Shown piece by piece: positions 60,095-64,000 of a stretch of 64,000 nucleotides of DNA (the stretch's first letter is position 1; each line of letters starts with the position of its first letter). The position numbers and the translations under genes were made by a program. The notes under the pieces were generated by a model, which ran no database searches, was not told where the DNA came from, and saw only the letters and a program-made list of their open reading frames with translations. Source of the stretch: an uncultured Methylopila sp. (GTDB lineage Bacteria; Pseudomonadota; Alphaproteobacteria; Rhizobiales; Methylopilaceae); the NCBI GenBank assembly GCA_902168115.1, contig CABHPB010000082.1, positions 1-64,000 of the forward strand, written 5' to 3'.

Positions 60095-61939
60095 GTGGAC
60101 GCAAAACCCTCCTCCCCCGCTCCCGTCTCGACGGCCCCGAAGCGCAGACGCGGCCCGTTCGCCGTCTATCGGCGCACCATCGCGCTGCTCGGGAACGAGA
60201 AGAAGCTCGCCGCCGGGATGGTCGCCGCGAACGTCGCGCTCGCGGGCGCGGCCTTCGCTGAGCCGGTGCTGTTCGGCAAGATCATCGACCGGCTGACCAA
60301 GGGCGGCGCCGGCATCATGGAGATCGCGCTGATCTGGGCCGCGATCGCTCTTGCCGCGATCGCCGGCCGCGTGATCGTCGGGCTCCATGCCGACCGCCTC
60401 GCGCATCGCCGCAGGCTCGCCGCCATGACCGAGGTGTTCGGCCATACGCTTGGTCTGTCGCTCAGCTGGCACCGCAAGACCCATTCGGGCCGCATCGTGA
60501 AGGCGCTCGCCGTCGGCACGAACTCGCTCGCCGACGTCTGGCTCACCTTCTTCCGGTCCGGCTGCGCCACGCTGATCGGCCTCGTCGCGCTGCTGCCGGC
60601 GAGCCTCATGCTGAACATGTGGCTCGGCCTGATCCTGATCGGGCTGGTGGTCATCTTCGGAATCGCGCTCACCATCCTGATGCGCAACACCCAGACGCGG
60701 CAGGAGGACGTCGAGGCCTATCACTCCGACGTCGCCCAGCAGGCCGCCGACGCGATCGCGCAGGTCGCGGTGGTTCAGAGCTTCGCGCGCATGAAGTCGG
60801 AGATGACCTCGCTCGGCGCGGTCATGCAGCGCCTGCTCGACGCGCAGATGCCGGTGCTGTCCTGGTGGGCCTACGCGACCGCGGCCACGCCTGCCGCCGG
60901 CACGCTCACCGTGCTCTGCGTCGTGGTCGGCGGTGCCTGGCTGAACGCGAATGGGCTCGCCAGCGTCGGCGACATCGTCACCTTCGCGGCGCTCGCGACG
61001 CTCACGATCGGCAAGCTCGGCGAGGCGGTCGCGCTGGTGAACCTGCTGATGTCGAACGCCCCGCGCATCGGCGAGATGCTCGACATCGCCGACGCGATCC
61101 CGGAGGTCGCCGAGCGTCCCGGCGCGACCGATCCCGGGCGCCTCAAGGGCGACATCGTCTTCGAGAACGTCTTCTTCCATTACGAGCCCAGCCGCCCGAC
61201 GCTGGTCGACGTCTCCTTCGAGGCCCGGCCCGGCCAGACCGTCGCGCTGGTCGGGGCGACCGGGTCGGGCAAGTCGACGGCGCTCTCGCTGCTGCACCGC
61301 GCGTTCGATCCGCTGGAGGGCCGCATCGCCATCGACGGCATGGACATCCGCGACATGACCCTCGACGGGCTGAGGCGGAACATCGGCGTCGTGTTCCAGG
61401 AGCCGATGCTGTTCGCGCGATCGATCCGCGCCAACCTGCTGGTCGGCAAGGAGGACGCGACCGAGGCCGAGCTCGAGGCCGCCTGCGAGAAGGCCGAGGT
61501 GCTCGACGTCATCCGCCGCCTGCCGGATGGCTTCGACGCGATCCTCGGCGAGCGCGGCGCCTCGCTTTCGGGCGGCGAGCGCCAGCGGCTCGCGATCGCC
61601 CGCGCCTTGCTGAAGGATCCGCCGATCCTCGTGCTCGACGAGGCGACCAGCGCGCTCGACGCCGGGACCGAGCAGCGCGTGCAAGCCGCTCTGGAGCATG
61701 CGCGCGAGGGCCGGACGACGCTCGTCATCGCGCACCGGCTCGCGACGGTGCGGAGCGCCGACCTCGTGCTGGTGTTCGAGCGCGGCCGGATCGTCGAGCG
61801 CGGCCCGTTCGACGAGCTCGCGGGCGCCGACGGCGCCTTCGCCAAGCTGGTGGCGGCCCAGGAACTTAGCCACGGCGCGCCGAAGGCCGGCAAGCAGGGT
61901 CGAGACCCCGTGATTGGCAATCCCGGCGCCGGCGGTTAA
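60095..61939 (+). CDS. ABC exporter, glucan (NdvA/ChvA)-like
   Basis: The 614-residue fused permease/ATPase starts from GTG 60095. AFAEPVLFGKIIDRL, ADRLAHRRRLAAMTEVFGHTLGLSLSWH and VAVVQSFARMKSEM in the six-helix domain resemble NdvA/ChvA cyclic beta-1,2-glucan exporters. The ATPase has Walker A GATGSGKST, signature LSGGERQR and Walker B ILVLDEATS. It exports a glucan or other polysaccharide to the periplasm. No cyclic glucan synthase is in the window. The start is uncertain: no ATG or clear ribosome-binding site exists in frame nearby, and the frame is open far upstream. Confidence 0.85.
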   Translation: MDAKPSSPAPVSTAPKRRRGPFAVYRRTIALLGNEKKLAAGMVAANVALAGAAFAEPVLFGKIIDRLTKGGAGIMEIALIWAAIALAAIAGRVIVGLHADRLAHRRRLAAMTEVFGHTLGLSLSWHRKTHSGRIVKALAVGTNSLADVWLTFFRSGCATLIGLVALLPASLMLNMWLGLILIGLVVIFGIALTILMRNTQTRQEDVEAYHSDVAQQAADAIAQVAVVQSFARMKSEMTSLGAVMQRLLDAQMPVLSWWAYATAATPAAGTLTVLCVVVGGAWLNANGLASVGDIVTFAALATLTIGKLGEAVALVNLLMSNAPRIGEMLDIADAIPEVAERPGATDPGRLKGDIVFENVFFHYEPSRPTLVDVSFEARPGQTVALVGATGSGKSTALSLLHRAFDPLEGRIAIDGMDIRDMTLDGLRRNIGVVFQEPMLFARSIRANLLVGKEDATEAELEAACEKAEVLDVIRRLPDGFDAILGERGASLSGGERQRLAIARALLKDPPILVLDEATSALDAGTEQRVQAALEHAREGRTTLVIAHRLATVRSADLVLVFERGRIVERGPFDELAGADGAFAKLVAAQELSHGAPKAGKQGRDPVIGNPGAGG

Positions 61940-62010
61940 GCATGTCGCTCCGAGACGGGCGCTGACGCGGGCGGGGCTCCGCACGCTTCCTGAGTTTGGA
62001 CGGTCGAGTT

Positions 62011-63288
62011 TTGCCGAAGACGACGTCGATCCGCCGCCGCGCCGCGGCATGTCTGTTCGCGTTCCTTGCGGGGGCCGGCGGCGCCGAGGCCGCTTCGGCC
62101 GCGCCGCTGCTGGTCGCCGACATCGCGACCGGGCAGGTGCTCGAGGCGCGCGAGGCGACCACGCCGTGGTATCCGGCCTCGCTGACCAAGCTGATGACCA
62201 CCTATGTGGTCCTGAACGCCGTCAAGGCGGGCAAGCTCCAGCTCCAGACGCCGCTCGTCTACACCGAGCGCGCCCAGAAGGAGCCGCCGAGCAAGATGGG
62301 CTTCCAGGTCGGCCAGCAGGTGACGGTCGACGACGCGCTCAAGATGCTGATGGTGCAGTCGGCCAACGACATCGCCTTCATCCTGGCCGAGGGCGTCTCG
62401 GGCTCCGTCGAGGCCTTCGTCGTCGAGATGAACCGCACCGCGCGGCAGATCGGCATGAGCGGCACCAACTTCGTCAATCCGAACGGCCTGCCGGTGAAGC
62501 CCGGGCCGGACCTTCAGCGCACCACCGCGCGGGACATGGCCCTGCTCGCCAGCGCGCTCTACCGCGACCACCCGCAAATGGCCGGCCTGTTCGCGCTCGA
62601 CGCGATCAAGATCGGCCAGCGCACCATGCGCAACCACAACGGCCTGATGGGCCGCTATCCCGGCACCGACGGGATGAAGACCGGCTATGTCTGCTCGTCC
62701 GGCTACAACGTCGTCGCCACCGCGACGCGCGGCGGGCGGCGGCTGGTCACAGTCGTGCTCGGCGCCTATTCGCCGCTCGAGCGGTCGGAGACCGCGGTCG
62801 ACGCCTTCGAGCGCGGCTGGGCGGCGAGCAAGGCCGTCGGCACGCTCACGACCCTGCCTTCCGTCACCGCCGCCTTCCCGGTCGACCTGCGCGAGGACAT
62901 GTGCGGCAAGACCGGCGCGCAGATCCGCAAGGCGCGGCGGCTGATGCTGGAGAACCACCCCTGGGCGCCGGCGCTGATGTCGAAGCCGCCGGTGTCGCCG
63001 GTCATGGTCTATGCGACCCCGGCGCCGGGCCAGCCGGACGTCCAGCCCGAGCCGAGCGGGATCGACGAGGACGCGCCCGCGGCCGCCAAGCCGCCGGCGC
63101 TCGCCTCCACGCCCGGCGCCAAGAAGCCCGCCGCGAAGGCCGCGCAGAAGCCGGTCAAGGGCAAGGCCGGCGCCGCCGACAAGAAGCCGGCCGCTGCGAA
63201 GACCAAGACCGGCCGTGTGAAGATCGAGCTCCAGCCGTCCGCCGGCATGAACGCGGCGGTCGGCGCCAAGCCCGCCGGAGCGCTCTGA
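62011..63288 (+). CDS. D-alanyl-D-alanine carboxypeptidase (peptidase S11)
   Basis: The 425-residue penicillin-binding protein of the DacA type has a signal peptide (RRAAACLFAFLAGAGGAEA). Its three active-site motifs are SLTK (catalytic Ser), SAND (SxN) and MKTGY (KTG). It trims the terminal D-Ala from peptidoglycan pentapeptides in the periplasm. The catalytic domain ends near residue 280; a C-terminal tail of about 100 residues is rich in Lys/Ala/Pro (GAKKPAAKAAQKP), possibly binding the wall or membrane. Only TTG starts are available (62011 or 61996); I chose the nearer to the signal peptide. Confidence 0.92.
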   Translation: MPKTTSIRRRAAACLFAFLAGAGGAEAASAAPLLVADIATGQVLEAREATTPWYPASLTKLMTTYVVLNAVKAGKLQLQTPLVYTERAQKEPPSKMGFQVGQQVTVDDALKMLMVQSANDIAFILAEGVSGSVEAFVVEMNRTARQIGMSGTNFVNPNGLPVKPGPDLQRTTARDMALLASALYRDHPQMAGLFALDAIKIGQRTMRNHNGLMGRYPGTDGMKTGYVCSSGYNVVATATRGGRRLVTVVLGAYSPLERSETAVDAFERGWAASKAVGTLTTLPSVTAAFPVDLREDMCGKTGAQIRKARRLMLENHPWAPALMSKPPVSPVMVYATPAPGQPDVQPEPSGIDEDAPAAAKPPALASTPGAKKPAAKAAQKPVKGKAGAADKKPAAAKTKTGRVKIELQPSAGMNAAVGAKPAGAL

Positions 63289-63349
63289 GCGCCAGACTGC
63301 GGCGATCTCCAAACGCCTCCGGCTTGCCTGACGAGCAACACCGACGCAC

Positions 63350-64000
63350 ATGAGGCGGATGCCGCCCAAGACAGCGCCCGCGCCGATCCCCCTGACCGTC
63401 CTCACCGGGTTCCTCGGCGCCGGCAAGACGACGCTGCTGAACCGCCTGCTGCGCGATCCCGCGCTCGCCGACGCGGCGGTGGTCGTCAACGAGGCCGGCG
63501 AGGTCGGGATCGACCATCTGCTCGTCGAGCACGTCGCGGACGGGATCGTGGCGCTGGCTGGCGGATGCCTCTGCTGCTCGATGCGCGGCGACCTGATCCA
63601 GACGCTCGAGGATCTCCTGAGGGCGCGCGACAACGGCCGCATCCCGCCCTTCGCACGGCTCGTCATCGAGACCAGCGGACTCGCCGATCCCGTCCCGATC
63701 CTGCAGACGCTGACGCTGCATCCCTATCTCGCCATGCGCTACCGCCTCGCCGCGGTCGTCACGGCCTTCGACGCCGTCGACGGCCCGGACGTCGTCGAGC
63801 GCCACGAGGAAGCGCGGCGGCAGCTCGCCATGGCTGACCGGATCGTCCTGACCAAGACCGACGTCGCCGATCCTTCCCGGCTCGCGGCGGCGCAGGCGAC
63901 GCTCTCGCGGATCGCCCCGGCGGCGGAGGCGATGGACGCGGCGCAGGCGGACGCGCGGGCCCTAATCGCCGAACCGCCGCTCCGCGCGCGCGACCTCGAC
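63350..64000 (+). CDS. CobW/COG0523 family GTPase, cut by window end
   Basis: At least 217 codons run open to the last base. The G3E GTPase has Walker A LTGFLGAGKTT, the metal-binding GGCLCCSMRGDL (CxCC), IETSGLADPVPI and the guanine-specificity TKTD. Members are metallochaperones for zinc, cobalt or nitrile-hydratase-type metal sites. ATG 63350 or ATG 63359 may be the start; both precede the P-loop closely, as usual. It is 61 bases after the carboxypeptidase gene. The C-terminal CobW domain is outside the window, so the metal cannot be guessed. Confidence 0.9.
   Translation, partial: MRRMPPKTAPAPIPLTVLTGFLGAGKTTLLNRLLRDPALADAAVVVNEAGEVGIDHLLVEHVADGIVALAGGCLCCSMRGDLIQTLEDLLRARDNGRIPPFARLVIETSGLADPVPILQTLTLHPYLAMRYRLAAVVTAFDAVDGPDVVERHEEARRQLAMADRIVLTKTDVADPSRLAAAQATLSRIAPAAEAMDAAQADARALIAEPPLRARDLD

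Noticed and set aside
60020-62050. Open frame of 676 codons antisense to the NdvA-like ABC exporter
   Set aside because: The plus strand has complete ABC motifs; the antisense frame is again a GC3 shadow.
1-64000. CRISPR array, tRNA, rRNA, integrase or complete insertion sequence
   Set aside because: No regularly spaced repeats, cloverleaf-like stretches with CCA ends, rRNA-like sequence, or transposase DDE/recombinase motifs were noticed on either strand; a small RNA gene could still be missed by eye.

Overview
The window is a GC-rich chromosomal segment with almost exclusively G/C third codon positions, dense operons and many 4-bp ATGA/GTGA start-stop overlaps. The content points to a free-living alphaproteobacterium, most likely order Hyphomicrobiales (Rhizobiales). 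Supporting features are a cyo-type ubiquinol oxidase with SURF1, a ligase-associated DNA repair island, a TauE/TIGR02186 pair, an NdvA-like exporter, a PodJ-like SEL1 protein, an aminoacyl:carrier-protein ligase, and palindromic intergenic repeats of the kind common in this order. I cannot name the genus. No rRNA, tRNA, CRISPR array, complete insertion sequence or prophage was seen.

Layout. (1) 95-13233: a Wzx/Wzy-type exopolysaccharide locus. A six-gene minus-strand chain holds two GT4 glycosyltransferases, a flippase, a two-domain alpha/beta hydrolase, a secreted GH5 glycanase and an FMN reductase. A WecG/TagA transferase gene lies upstream of it. A divergent plus-strand pair encodes a GumC/Wzc-like chain-length protein and an O-antigen-ligase/polymerase-like membrane protein, and a convergent acyltransferase follows. 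(2) 13711-19954: an orphan carrier-protein operon (ACP, acyl-CoA-dehydrogenase-like flavoprotein, class-II-aaRS-like amino acid:ACP ligase, a 61-codon coupled ORF, a DUF1839 protein), then a GH2 beta-mannosidase-like gene. (3) 19983-20363: palindromic repeats around a truncated GIY-YIG nuclease gene. (4) 20392-26945: an MHS-type transporter and cyoABCD-SURF1. (5) 26970-31282: an RND efflux pair. (6) 33048-46344: a probable sphingolipid locus. It contains an MsbA-like ABC exporter, a fatty acyl-AMP ligase, ACP, an alpha-oxoamine synthase (serine palmitoyltransferase-like), a lipid kinase, a CDP-alcohol phosphotransferase, nucleotidyltransferase-like proteins, a HIT protein, LptF/LptG paralogues and a ceramide-synthase-like N-acyltransferase. 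(7) 46357-52858: the ATP-dependent ligase, exonuclease, Lhr-like helicase and PdeM DNA-damage island, with an Rmf-like gene inside. (8) 52902-64000: an envelope and housekeeping mix: PagL-like barrel, DUF3429, TIGR02186/TauE, the PodJ-like protein, an NdvA-like ABC exporter, D-Ala-D-Ala carboxypeptidase and a truncated CobW-family GTPase.

How the genes work together. The first locus should assemble and export an acylated polysaccharide, but the initiating phosphoglycosyltransferase and the outer-membrane export protein are not in the window. The sphingolipid locus contains the logic for charging a fatty acid onto an ACP, condensing it with an amino acid, N-acylating the base, building a phospho-headgroup and exporting the lipid by a route parallel to LPS; the expected ceramide reductase is missing here. 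The most enigmatic system is the aminoacyl-carrier-protein operon. Its parts resemble the logic of prolyl-PCP oxidation in pyrrole biosynthesis, but the product is unknown. All functional statements are by-eye family recognition; no database search was possible.
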